6,554 nt of DNA from Planctomycetaceae bacterium (GCA_020426065.1 JAGQQT010000235.1:1-6554), one strand, 5' to 3'; shown: positions 1 through 6,076, counted from the first letter of the stretch. Numbers and translations: made by a program. Notes: generated by a model not told the origin, from the sequence alone.

Positions 1-350
1 TCGGTTGCCTGTTGATTGGTTGTCACCCGCAGGAGATCATGACGGATTGATTCCAGGTTGACGCGGCTGGCTTTCAGGCGATCAAGCGCATGCAACAAGG
101 CGGGGTAGTTATTGGCGGAGATGGCAGAAGAGATAATGTCACTGGTAAAGCCTGCCTTGGTCATCATGCTGGAGAGCTGGGATTTTATCCGATTCTGCTC
201 GCTGGCATACTGCTCCAGTTGATCAACCAGTCCAGAGTCCGCCGGAACTCGGCCCAACTGCAGATCTGCTGAGGCAGTGCGTACACGTCGCGCCAACGAC
301 TCGGCGGTCTGTTTCAAGTGTTCGATGGATTGCTGCAGTTCAAGAGCCAT
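1..350 (-). CDS. Hypothetical helical/coiled-coil protein, 3' end outside the window
   Basis: An open minus-strand frame begins with ATG at 348-350 (MALELQQSIEHLKQ) and stays open for 116 codons to the left edge, so the C-terminus is missing. The visible part is almost entirely helix-forming, rich in Leu, Gln, Ala, Ser and Arg, with heptad-like spacing around residues 1-60 and again near 85-105. It has no signal peptide or membrane segment, so it is probably cytoplasmic. I do not recognise the family. The start is uncertain: an in-frame ATG at 375-377 would add nine residues (MHSYAENLV), and neither start has a convincing Shine-Dalgarno. The MALELQQ start is chosen because a weak GAGAA lies 7 nt upstream. 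It is the third of three closely spaced same-strand genes, 87 bp after the 80-aa gene, and is probably co-transcribed with them. Its helical, Leu/Gln-rich character resembles the 194-aa protein two genes upstream. Confidence 0.7.
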   Translation of the reverse strand, partial: MALELQQSIEHLKQTAESLARRVRTASADLQLGRVPADSGLVDQLEQYASEQNRIKSQLSSMMTKAGFTSDIISSAISANNYPALLHALDRLKASRVNLESIRHDLLRVTTNQQAT

Positions 351-437
351 GACTAAGTTCTCAGCATAACTGTGCATCGTTCCAGAGTGAGTTCAGATTG
401 AGTCTCTCTGGCGAAACGAGATGATGGGCGAAGGGGA

Positions 438-680
438 TTACAGATCCGCATCGACATCGGCATGAATACTTTCCCCTTCCACCAGTTCGTGCCGGATTTC
501 TCCCGAGGCGTCCGCAGTGGATTTCCGGGCGGGGGAAGGTTCATTGAACTCTGGCCGTTGCTCCAGGGCTGAGATCAGTCGATCAAATACGGCAATCTGC
601 ACCTGTTCTGACTGAAATGAGTTCACAACAGATGCCATGCCGGGCAGGTAGGAGATCAGGGTTTTGTAACTGACGCTCAC
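438..680 (-). CDS. Hypothetical 80-aa protein with acidic C-terminal tail
   Basis: A small gene starting with GTG at 678-680 and ending in TAA at 438-440. The start is well supported: AAGGGAGT (complement of 688-695) lies 7 nt upstream, the best ribosome-binding site in this block. Residues 1-45 look like a compact helical unit (VSYKTLISYLPGMASVV, then FDRLISALEQR). The remainder is polar and probably disordered, ending in a strongly acidic stretch (ELVEGESIHADVDADL). There is no signal peptide or membrane segment. I do not recognise the family and assign no function. It sits 71 bp after the 194-aa gene and 87 bp before the next one, all on the same strand, which suggests one operon. An overlapping frame on the same strand (353-544) is Pro/Arg-rich and lacks any ribosome-binding signal, so this frame is preferred. 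Confidence 0.68.
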   Translation of the reverse strand: MSVSYKTLISYLPGMASVVNSFQSEQVQIAVFDRLISALEQRPEFNEPSPARKSTADASGEIRHELVEGESIHADVDADL

Positions 681-751
681 GATATTGACTCCCTTGAATG
701 AAGATTCCTGCTGAATGTGGTGTGCTCAGGTTGAGCAATGAAGTTGAAGAA

Positions 752-1336
752 TTATCTGGCCCGTCCACGTAATACGGCCATGGTCACATTCCGTCCGAAC
801 GCATCAGTAATCTGCCGCTGGTTGTCCATCCAGCGATCATCAGAAAGTTCTTCCGGGCGTGTGATCATTTCATAGAGGGCCCGGTAGGCGGAGTCCGGTG
901 ACATTACCTGTTCCACGGCCCGTTTGCGGTCATCCACACTGCCTGAGGTCAGTTTTGTAATTACACTGTTGACCAGTGAACTCATCTTGTCGAAACCATC
1001 ACGATCTGTTTCGTCAAAGGATTTGACGAGTTGCAGTCGGTTCAGTTTATCAATGGCATCCTGCCGCAGCTGAATCGATCGACAGGAGTCGATAATACCC
1101 TGCAGATCGGTAGCTGATCGTTCCATGGGGGCCAGCAGTGGATGGTCCCGCAGTTTGTCTGCCATTGATCCGATTAGATTCTGCACATTGCGAATCTCAT
1201 CGGCGATGTAACTCAGCTCGACAGATTCCCCACGCTGCAGGGAATCAGCTGTTCGCTGCATCATCCCGGCCAGATCCTGCATCCGCATGCGGAGGGATTC
1301 GGCGGACTGGGGTGTAATTTCATTAGACATGTTCAT
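752..1336 (-). CDS. Hypothetical helical protein, 194 aa
   Basis: A complete frame from ATG (1334-1336) to TAA (752-754). A second ATG two codons in (1328-1330, MSNEITPQ) is an equally good start: GAGG lies 4 nt before the first ATG and 10 nt before the second, and the latter spacing is more usual. The protein is soluble and highly helical. Residues 13-65 form a likely coiled coil (MRMQDLAGMMQRTADSLQ, then YIADEIRNVQNLIGSMADKL). Residues 70-105 form a second helical stretch containing the only Cys (85). Residues 110-190 are helical and charged, ending in GRAR. There is no signal peptide, membrane segment or recognisable catalytic motif. I do not recognise the family. It heads a run of three same-strand unknown genes and lies 244 bp downstream of the bactofilin gene, so a structural or scaffold role is conceivable but only inferred from position. 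Confidence 0.75.
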   Translation of the reverse strand: MNMSNEITPQSAESLRMRMQDLAGMMQRTADSLQRGESVELSYIADEIRNVQNLIGSMADKLRDHPLLAPMERSATDLQGIIDSCRSIQLRQDAIDKLNRLQLVKSFDETDRDGFDKMSSLVNSVITKLTSGSVDDRKRAVEQVMSPDSAYRALYEMITRPEELSDDRWMDNQRQITDAFGRNVTMAVLRGRAR

Positions 1337-1386
1337 CGATCCTCGAATCTCATCACAGGAAGTAGTTTCAAACTGGTCTCATGCCG

Positions 1387-1421
1387 GGAAGAGAAACAGG
1401 AAATCAGTTCCTGTCTCTTCC
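1387..1421 (-). other. Strong hairpin between bactofilin gene and the three-gene run
   Basis: The arms at 1387-1402 and 1408-1421 pair over 14 bp (GGAAGAGA plus CAGGAA against TTCCTG plus TCTCTTCC), with a two-base AA bulge at 1395-1396 and a five-base loop (1403-1407). No T-run follows on either strand, so it is not a standard intrinsic terminator. In the minus-strand transcript it would lie about 50 nt before the start of the 194-aa gene and about 160 nt after the bactofilin stop. It could be a transcript-processing or stabilising stem, a leader structure, or a factor-dependent termination region. Confidence 0.45.
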
Positions 1422-1580
1422 ACTGGTCATCTGGTTTTCGAGTGCTGTGTCGCTGGCGTTGAAGATTCCAGCTCGGCCCAGTCAGTCACCCGATAAGTCA
1501 AACATCTTTTGAGGCCGTGAGGGTCTTTTCAAGTCGTAGTCAATCAGTAGTTCTGCACTGAATTCACCGCAGGAACCCGA

Positions 1581-2039
1581 CTAGTCCAGAACGGATTCTT
1601 TACCAGGTGAGGTGAATTTCGTGGAAGATCCCACCTGAAAACGACCTGTGAACATGGAGCCTGATTCGACGTTCAGATTCTTTGTGATCACATCGCCATC
1701 AATTTTACTGGACTGGCGGATGGTCAACAGGCCGCTGACAGTGACAGTTCCATTCACAGAGCCTGCAATGTCGGCATTCTCGGCCGTGATATTTCCCTGA
1801 ATGTTGGCGGTCTGGCCGATAATCAGCTGGGATTTGGTGGAAACATCTCCGGTTACTTTACCATTGACGTTGATGTCTCCATCGGCCATGACGTTACCTT
1901 CAATGACCGTTCCTTCGCTGATAATGTTGTTCACCTTGGCTGGAGCTTTGGGTTCCGGCTTGCTCGGTTCCGGTTTTGAAGCAACAGGTGCAGCAGGGGC
2001 AGGTGCCGGGGTCTTGGTGTTTTTCTTATCTTTGAACAT
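1581..2039 (-). CDS. Bactofilin family protein (polymer-forming cytoskeletal protein)
   Basis: A 152-aa protein of the bactofilin family (PF04519, formerly DUF583). Bactofilins self-assemble without nucleotide into filaments at the inner face of the cell membrane and act as scaffolds for cell shape, envelope synthesis or protein positioning. Residues 1-8 (MFKDKKNT) resemble the short Met-Phe-plus-lysine N-terminal membrane-targeting peptide described for bactofilins. Residues 9-35 are a disordered Pro/Ala/Lys linker with a KPEP repeat. Residues 36-137 carry the typical right-handed beta-helix pattern of short Gly-rich turns alternating with hydrophobic residues (GTVIEGNVMADGDINVNGKV, later LTIRQSSKIDGDVITKNLNV). 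A short polar tail ends in ESVLD. Length is usual for the family. The start is well supported: GGGAG (complement of 2048-2053) lies about 8 nt upstream of the ATG. It is on the same strand as the three unknown genes downstream, but a 244-bp gap with a hairpin separates them, so co-transcription is uncertain. Confidence 0.93.
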   Translation of the reverse strand: MFKDKKNTKTPAPAPAAPVASKPEPSKPEPKAPAKVNNIISEGTVIEGNVMADGDINVNGKVTGDVSTKSQLIIGQTANIQGNITAENADIAGSVNGTVTVSGLLTIRQSSKIDGDVITKNLNVESGSMFTGRFQVGSSTKFTSPGKESVLD

Positions 2040-2154
2040 CTCTGAAACTCCCTGATTTCAACTTGAAAGACGCAGTCCGAAACTCGAAGGATCTGTCCGT
2101 TCCGATTGACTCTGCACGGATCAGTAAACAATTTCAACTCCAAATCAGCAAGAT

Positions 2155-2325
2155 TCACTCGATAGGAAACGACACTGGATTTGAAGTGATGATTTGACAA
2201 CCTGAGCGTAGCGAGGGCGTACAACCCCTGAACAACTCTTTTTTTTCAGGGAAATACGGTTCCCGGAAAACTCCGTAGCTGTACCAGTTGTACGTATTTC
2301 CCGGATCGTCGAGTTCCGGCATCAT
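2155..2325 (-). CDS. Possible small protein or gene remnant, 56 aa
   Basis: A short minus-strand frame with tandem ATG codons (2323-2325 and 2320-2322) ends in TGA at 2155-2157. Its first 32 residues read like a genuine folded-protein segment, with PELDDPGNTYNWYSYGVF followed by REPYFPEKKELF. Codons there (GAC, GAT, CCG, TTC, TAC) fit the neighbouring genes. The last 24 residues (from RGCTPSLRSG) look like non-coding sequence read through. The frame is also open and protein-like upstream to about 2422 (for example SDGLLVGIPWL before the ATGs) but has no start codon or ribosome-binding site there. A 26-aa frame with an ATG at 2420 ends exactly where this one becomes convincing, so a frameshifted small gene is possible. 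An A8 run lies at codons 32-35. Function unknown. Confidence that it is expressed is low. Confidence 0.25.
   Translation of the reverse strand: MMPELDDPGNTYNWYSYGVFREPYFPEKKELFRGCTPSLRSGCQIITSNPVSFPIE
2249..2302. repeat. Perfect 10-bp inverted repeat
   Basis: GGGAAATACG at 2249-2258 is repeated in inverted orientation as CGTATTTCCC at 2293-2302, separated by 34 bp. The T-run (2239-2246) lies on the wrong side for a plus-strand terminator and appears as A-run for the minus strand, so a terminator is unlikely. The repeat falls within the possible small frame at 2155-2325 and could simply reflect its codons. Confidence 0.4.
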
Positions 2326-2440
2326 GAGCCACGGGATGCCTACAAGTAGTCCGTCTGACCCATTGGCTGATTGGTGCTCTGGAATCTTTGCGAGAGGCGT
2401 AACTGCCTGAAAACAGACATGTTACGGATGGTTACTGAGG

Positions 2441-3778
2441 TTAAAGCCGGATGTGAATCCGCTGGCGATCCAGGATTTCCGCGATCAGCATCGCAGCCAG
2501 TACCGCCATCACCATGTGGCACAACAGGGTGAACTCCGATGAAATTGTCCCACCAGCCAGACGTTCTGCCAGGGGATGCAGGTGTTTCCAGAGTTCACGT
2601 CCCAGCCAGCCGGTTAAAGACAGGCTGGTCAGGGCTATGAGGAGACTGTTTCGCCCCATTTGTCGTAAGGGAGTTACGAGGGCACTGCATCGACAGACCT
2701 CGCAAACCAGGTAACAGACTGCAAACCAGGCCAGTGCGTATCCGGCAGCCAGTAATACCCAGGCGGGAGACATCAGTTTTTCAATCGCCGGTCCCAGATA
2801 GACATGGGCACCAAAACCGGCCAGGATGAGAGCAGCGGCCGCTCCGCACAATCCGATGAACTTGGGCCAGCGCGACCACGAGGAATCGGACAGGATGGAA
2901 GCACACAGATAGCCGAACAGCATCAGTGCCGTGGCGGGGATGAAGACAAAGCTCGTTCGACCGATCAGGCGGAATTCGGCATCAGGCTGGTTGGGCAACC
3001 GTGACATCCAGATTCGATCGGTCAGGTCAGCGACATTCGCCTGATAGGCCCACGCATTTTCCGGGTCGGGATTCACCGGGATTGCAGCAAGTTCATCTGG
3101 ATATCGAACAGGTGCTGAGGATTCAAACCAGACGGCATAGCAGGTCAACAGCAGTGCAACCATTACCAGCTGGAACCATTTCGGGCCGCGGGCCAGAATG
3201 TAAGTGAGAAACCAGGAGATTCCAATGATGGTCAACGCATCCGTCAGAACCCAGCGAGTGTATTCTGAATGGAGCGACTGCAGAAATATTCCCAGCACAA
3301 TCAACACAAAGGTTCTTTTGAGGATTCTTCCAACTCTTGAAACAGGATGATCATCCATCCGGGAGCGACGTCGCTTCCAGAAGAAAAGTGAGAGGCCGCT
3401 GACAAACAGAAAACCACTCAACACCAGATCGCGCACGCGCACAATCCCACCTGCATACAGGCTGACCCATTCCGAGGGAGCCGTATTGAATTCGAGACGA
3501 CTGATCCAGGTTGCCAGGTTCTGTCCCTGAATGGGCAGAGATGACCTCATGGGTGAACTCAGATAGGCCGTCCCCAGGATCAGCACAACCAGCAGGGAGC
3601 CTCGAAACAGATCAATGGAGTCTACCCGCCGCAGATAGGTCCCCCGTGAACTTTTTCCGTCATCCTCAGATTCACTCAGGGGAGATGCATAGCTGCTGCG
3701 GGAAGCAGACAGGGCAGGAGGAATCGAATCCTCCCGCTGATTGGCATTTTCCTGGGCCAGTCGATAGGTGCCGGTCAT
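2441..3778 (-). CDS. DUF5009 / HGSNAT-like multi-pass membrane acyltransferase-family protein
   Basis: A 445-aa integral membrane protein related to heparan-alpha-glucosaminide N-acetyltransferase and bacterial DUF5009 proteins, which move acetyl groups from cytoplasmic acetyl-CoA across the membrane to sugars. Residues 1-50 are polar. Family landmarks follow in order: DSIDLFRG (53-60) entering helix 1; RDLVLSGFLFVSGLSLFFW (116-134); LTDALTIIG (178-186); SPAWVLLAAGYALAWF (337-352); MGRNSLLIAL (374-383); and a C-terminal helix near 416-436. About ten membrane segments are visible. Oddly, the loop aligned with the HGSNAT active-site segment (human FKHASWNG) reads FNTAPSEW (97-104), so the catalytic histidine seems to be Thr99. 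It may be inactive or use other chemistry. The start is uncertain: ATG at 3812-3814 and GTG at 3866-3868 are also in frame and none has a good ribosome-binding site; the nearest start to the conserved region was chosen. It is divergent from the acetylesterase gene. Confidence 0.85.
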   Translation of the reverse strand: MTGTYRLAQENANQREDSIPPALSASRSSYASPLSESEDDGKSSRGTYLRRVDSIDLFRGSLLVVLILGTAYLSSPMRSSLPIQGQNLATWISRLEFNTAPSEWVSLYAGGIVRVRDLVLSGFLFVSGLSLFFWKRRRSRMDDHPVSRVGRILKRTFVLIVLGIFLQSLHSEYTRWVLTDALTIIGISWFLTYILARGPKWFQLVMVALLLTCYAVWFESSAPVRYPDELAAIPVNPDPENAWAYQANVADLTDRIWMSRLPNQPDAEFRLIGRTSFVFIPATALMLFGYLCASILSDSSWSRWPKFIGLCGAAAALILAGFGAHVYLGPAIEKLMSPAWVLLAAGYALAWFAVCYLVCEVCRCSALVTPLRQMGRNSLLIALTSLSLTGWLGRELWKHLHPLAERLAGGTISSEFTLLCHMVMAVLAAMLIAEILDRQRIHIRL

Positions 3779-3982
3779 CGGTTCGTTCACAATCTCGAAT
3801 AAATGGAGCCGCATGTGTTGCAGACGGAAGCAACTCTCAGTAAACAATATCTCAGAGAGTCTTTCCACATCGTGACAGATTTCCCTGCCAGTTTCTCTCA
3901 GCAGAGTACAGGCGGGAATTGCTCACCTGCCCCGATCAGAAAATATCGCCTCCCTCAATTTACTTTGCTCTGGAGTTTGCTG
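3779..3982. promoter_or_regulatory. Divergent intergenic region, likely holding promoters for both flanking genes
   Basis: About 200 bp separate the chosen starts of the acyltransferase-like gene (minus) and the acetylesterase gene (plus), so both promoters should lie here. A 6-bp inverted repeat, ACTCTC (3833-3838) with GAGAGT (3855-3860), flanks an AT-rich core (TAAACAATAT, 3841-3850) and could be an operator. Candidate sigma-70 boxes (TTGCAG at 3818-3823, 17 bp, TAAACA at 3841-3846) match the consensus poorly. The acetylesterase has a clear Shine-Dalgarno, GGAG at 3972-3975, 7 nt before its ATG. Confidence 0.4.
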
Positions 3983-5542
3983 ATGACACGAATCCTCATG
4001 TTGCTGTCTGTTGCTGTAGTTTCATTCAGCGTCCCGGCAATGTCACGCGCGGAAACGACATTACCGAATGTTTTTACTGATCACATGGTTCTGCAGCGTG
4101 GTCAGGAAAACCGCGTCTGGGGTTGGGATGCTCCCGGAACTCAAGTTACTGTCACCCTGGGTGATCAGAAGAAAACTGCGACCGCCGACGCTGAAGGTCG
4201 CTGGGAAATCAAACTCAACCCACTGGAAGCCGGTGGCCCTCATCAGTTGTCTGTGAAAGGATCCAGCGAGGTCAACATTCAGGACATCCTGGTGGGAGAA
4301 GTCTGGGTCTGTTCCGGCCAGTCCAACATGGCCTGGAATGTCAACAGTGCCAATGATCCGGACCTGGAACGTTTGACCGCCAACTTTCCGCAGATTCGTC
4401 TGCTGACTGTGCCCAATCGTGACTCTCAGGTACACGAAAAGAATTTCACTGGTGCCTGGCAGGTTTGCTCTCCTGACACCGTGAATGATTTCTCTGCCGT
4501 AGGTTACTTCTTCGGTCGTCAGCTGCATCAGACTCTGAATGTCCCCATTGGGCTGATTGACAATGCCTGGGGGGGATCTGCTGCGGAAGCCTGGTGCAGT
4601 CGTAAAGCACTGGAAGAGTCTGGCAAATTTCAGGATCTGCTGGCCAAGTGGGACAATCTGGCCAAGTCTTACAATCATGAAGCAGCGATGAAGCAATACG
4701 AAGTGGCTGTGGAAAAATGGAAAACTGACTCGGCTCAGGCCAAGGCAGATGGAAAGCCTGAACCCAATCGTCCGCAACCTCCGCGAGATCCGCTCGCCGG
4801 AAATCATCGTCCTGCCAACCTGTACGGGGGCTGCCTGCATCCAATTATCGGTTATGGCATTCGCGGAGCCATCTGGTATCAGGGAGAATCTAATGCCGGA
4901 CGGGCCTATCAGTATCGGGATCTGTTCCCGCTGATGATCACCAACTGGCGCCAGGACTGGAATCAGGGCGACTTCCCATTCTACTGGGTTTCACTGGCAG
5001 ACTTCCGTCGCGAAGTTCCTTCTCCTGCTGAAAGCAGTTGGGCAGAATTGCGGGAAGCCCAGACAATGACCCTCTCTCTGCCAAACTCAGGTGAGGCGAT
5101 CATCACGGATCTGGGGGAAGCAGACGATATCCATCCCCGCAACAAGCAGGATGTGGCCAAGCGTCTGGCCCGGCTTGCACTGAAAAATGAGTACGGTTTT
5201 GATATTGTCGCTCAAAGCCCACGCTACGTTTCTCACGAAGTGAGTGGCAACAAGGTTGTCCTGACTTTCGATACCTTTGGCAGCCAGCTTGATACCTTTG
5301 ACGTGCGGGAACCGATTGGATTTACCATTGCGGGTGAAGATCGTGTTTTTGTGCCTGCCGACGCGAAAGTTGTGGGTGGTAATCAAATCGAGGTCAGCAG
5401 TCCGAATGTGCAGGCACCCGTGGCCGTCCGCTATGCCTGGGCAGACAACCCGGTCTGCAATGTCCAGAACACTCTGGCCATGCCACTGACTCCGTTCCGC
5501 ACGGATGACTGGGCCGGTGTGACCGCTGGCGTGAATCAGTAA
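3983..5542 (+). CDS. Secreted sialate O-acetylesterase-like SGNH hydrolase
   Basis: A complete 519-aa exported esterase of the sialate O-acetylesterase (SIAE/DUF303) family, which removes O-acetyl groups from sialic acids or other acetylated glycans outside the cytoplasm. Residues 1-23 form a signal peptide ([15 protein letters not shown], cleavage probably after SRA). Residues 28-100 are the N-terminal beta-sandwich region typical of the family ([12 protein letters not shown]). The SGNH core follows: VCSGQSNM with nucleophile Ser114; [10 protein letters not shown] (Gly197/Gly198 oxyanion region); WYQGESN (298-304); and DIHP with Asp382 and His384 completing the triad. A charged Lys/Glu/Pro-rich insertion lies at about 215-270. 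All key residues are present. The ATG at 3983 is preferred over an upstream in-frame ATG (3803) because it has GGAG 7 nt upstream and begins directly with a signal peptide. The gene is divergent from the acyltransferase-like gene and ends in its own terminator. The natural substrate cannot be told from sequence. Confidence 0.94.
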   Translation: MTRILMLLSVAVVSFSVPAMSRAETTLPNVFTDHMVLQRGQENRVWGWDAPGTQVTVTLGDQKKTATADAEGRWEIKLNPLEAGGPHQLSVKGSSEVNIQDILVGEVWVCSGQSNMAWNVNSANDPDLERLTANFPQIRLLTVPNRDSQVHEKNFTGAWQVCSPDTVNDFSAVGYFFGRQLHQTLNVPIGLIDNAWGGSAAEAWCSRKALEESGKFQDLLAKWDNLAKSYNHEAAMKQYEVAVEKWKTDSAQAKADGKPEPNRPQPPRDPLAGNHRPANLYGGCLHPIIGYGIRGAIWYQGESNAGRAYQYRDLFPLMITNWRQDWNQGDFPFYWVSLADFRREVPSPAESSWAELREAQTMTLSLPNSGEAIITDLGEADDIHPRNKQDVAKRLARLALKNEYGFDIVAQSPRYVSHEVSGNKVVLTFDTFGSQLDTFDVREPIGFTIAGEDRVFVPADAKVVGGNQIEVSSPNVQAPVAVRYAWADNPVCNVQNTLAMPLTPFRTDDWAGVTAGVNQ

Positions 5543-5543
5543 T

Positions 5544-5560
5544 CCTCGATTGAATTGAGG
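5544..5560 (+). other. Small hairpin preceding the terminator
   Basis: CCTCGAT (5544-5550) pairs with ATTGAGG (5554-5560), including one G-U pair, around a TGA loop. It begins one base after the esterase stop codon and abuts the main terminator stem. It may stabilise the 3' end of the mRNA or be incidental. Confidence 0.35.
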
Positions 5561-5600
5561 GGCTTCTCAACCATGGATTCAGGTTGAGAGGCCTTTTTTT
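5561..5600 (+). terminator. Intrinsic (Rho-independent) terminator of the acetylesterase gene
   Basis: GGCTTCTCAACC (5561-5572) pairs with GGTTGAGAGGCC (5582-5593) to give a 12-bp stem with one U-G pair and a 9-nt loop, followed immediately by seven T (5594-5600). It begins 18 bp after the esterase stop codon. This is the clearest transcription terminator in the window. Confidence 0.92.
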
Positions 5601-5626
5601 ATGTTCTGGAACTGGCGAAGACCTGT

Positions 5627-6049
5627 ATGAACTGGCCGGAACGAGTCATTTTCAGTGCCCTGCTGGTCATTGGTATTTGTGGTTTGCTGGCCTGCCCCGT
5701 GCTGTTTTTCAGCACATCCCATATTGAAAGCTGGCACCTGGCCCTGCTCGGAGAGCCGCTCCTCACATCTCCGATTCTGCTTTATCTGATCCGCTCGCTG
5801 AGCATGTTCTATGTGCTCTCATCACTGTTTACGCTCGCCCTGGCCAGAAATCTCCGCAGGTACCGTGTGCTGATCCAGTTCTGGAGTTTCCTGGCCATTG
5901 TCAAAGGGATTGTCATGCTGAGTATCGATCAGCAGCTCCCTTTTCCCGGCTGGTGGACTTTGATCGAAGGTCCCTCTTCGATTTGCCTGGGATCTGTTAT
6001 GCTGCTGCTCAGTCCATTCATTCAGAGTGAGACCCCGAAAACTGTTTAA
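5627..6049 (+). CDS. Small four-helix membrane protein of unknown function
   Basis: A complete 140-aa protein with four hydrophobic segments, at about residues 7-28 (VIFSALLVIGICGLLACPVL), 47-73 (ILLYLIRSLSMFYVLSSLFT), 81-99 (VLIQFWSFLAIVKGIVML) and 112-132. A positively charged loop (RNLRRYR, 74-80) lies between helices 2 and 3 and a Trp/Pro turn (PFPGWW) between 3 and 4. By the positive-inside rule both ends are probably cytoplasmic. I do not recognise the family. The ATG has only a weak GAAG (5617-5620) upstream, overlapping the end of a nine-codon frame that starts at 5601. It begins 26 bp after the esterase terminator's T-run, leaving little room for its own promoter. The protease gene follows after 27 bp, so these two are probably co-transcribed. 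Confidence 0.8.
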   Translation: MNWPERVIFSALLVIGICGLLACPVLFFSTSHIESWHLALLGEPLLTSPILLYLIRSLSMFYVLSSLFTLALARNLRRYRVLIQFWSFLAIVKGIVMLSIDQQLPFPGWWTLIEGPSSICLGSVMLLLSPFIQSETPKTV

Positions 6050-6076
6050 CTATTTTCCTTCAACAAGGCTTTCACC

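Larger units (their letters stand above)
2040..2440. other. Intergenic region between acyltransferase-like and bactofilin genes
   Basis: This 400-bp stretch lacks a confident gene. The part next to the bactofilin start (2040-2150) should hold its promoter; the best match (TTGCTG, 17 bp, TTTACT on the minus strand, about 2118-2146) is too weak to assert. The part next to the acyltransferase-like stop shows no intrinsic terminator. The centre holds a protein-like short open frame (2155-2325, minus), a run of eight T on the plus strand (2239-2246) and a perfect 10-bp inverted repeat (2249-2258 with 2293-2302). A 26-aa minus-strand frame (MSVFRQLRLSQ, starting at 2420 and ending at 2340) begins 20 bp after the acyltransferase-like stop, just before the protein-like frame. 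Confidence 0.5.

Noticed and set aside
723..737. TGCTCA/TGAGCA hairpin after the 194-aa gene
   Set aside because: The stem is only 6 bp, there is no T-run, and it lies inside a probable operon; chance occurrence is likely.
2118..2146. Possible sigma-70 promoter for bactofilin (TTGCTG, 17 bp, TTTACT, minus strand)
   Set aside because: Spacing is right but only 3 of 6 and 4 of 6 positions match the consensus, too weak to list as a feature.
1931..2224. A 97-codon minus-strand frame beginning with TTG upstream of and overlapping the bactofilin start
   Set aside because: It overlaps the bactofilin N-terminal coding region in another frame, has no ribosome-binding site, and its tail is an out-of-frame reading of the Pro-rich linker. 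It was considered only as a slippage product of the A8 run.
2514..3843. Several plus-strand open frames opposite the acyltransferase-like gene (e.g. 3511-3843)
   Set aside because: They are rich in Arg, Ser, Pro and Gln, lack ribosome-binding sites, and lie opposite a well-supported membrane protein gene.
3803..3982. N-terminal extension of the acetylesterase to the in-frame ATG at 3803
   Set aside because: The extension has no ribosome-binding site and would place 60 residues ahead of a good signal peptide; the ATG at 3983 has GGAG at ideal spacing.
4061..4840. Long antisense open frame (259 codons) within the acetylesterase gene, plus another at 4446-4844
   Set aside because: Both lie opposite a clearly coding, fully conserved SGNH esterase; their translations have no recognisable domain and follow from the codon pattern of the sense strand.
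5601..5630. Nine-codon frame (MFWNWRRPV) whose stop overlaps the membrane-protein ATG
   Set aside because: It starts directly after the terminator T-run with no ribosome-binding site; the ATGA overlap is probably coincidental.
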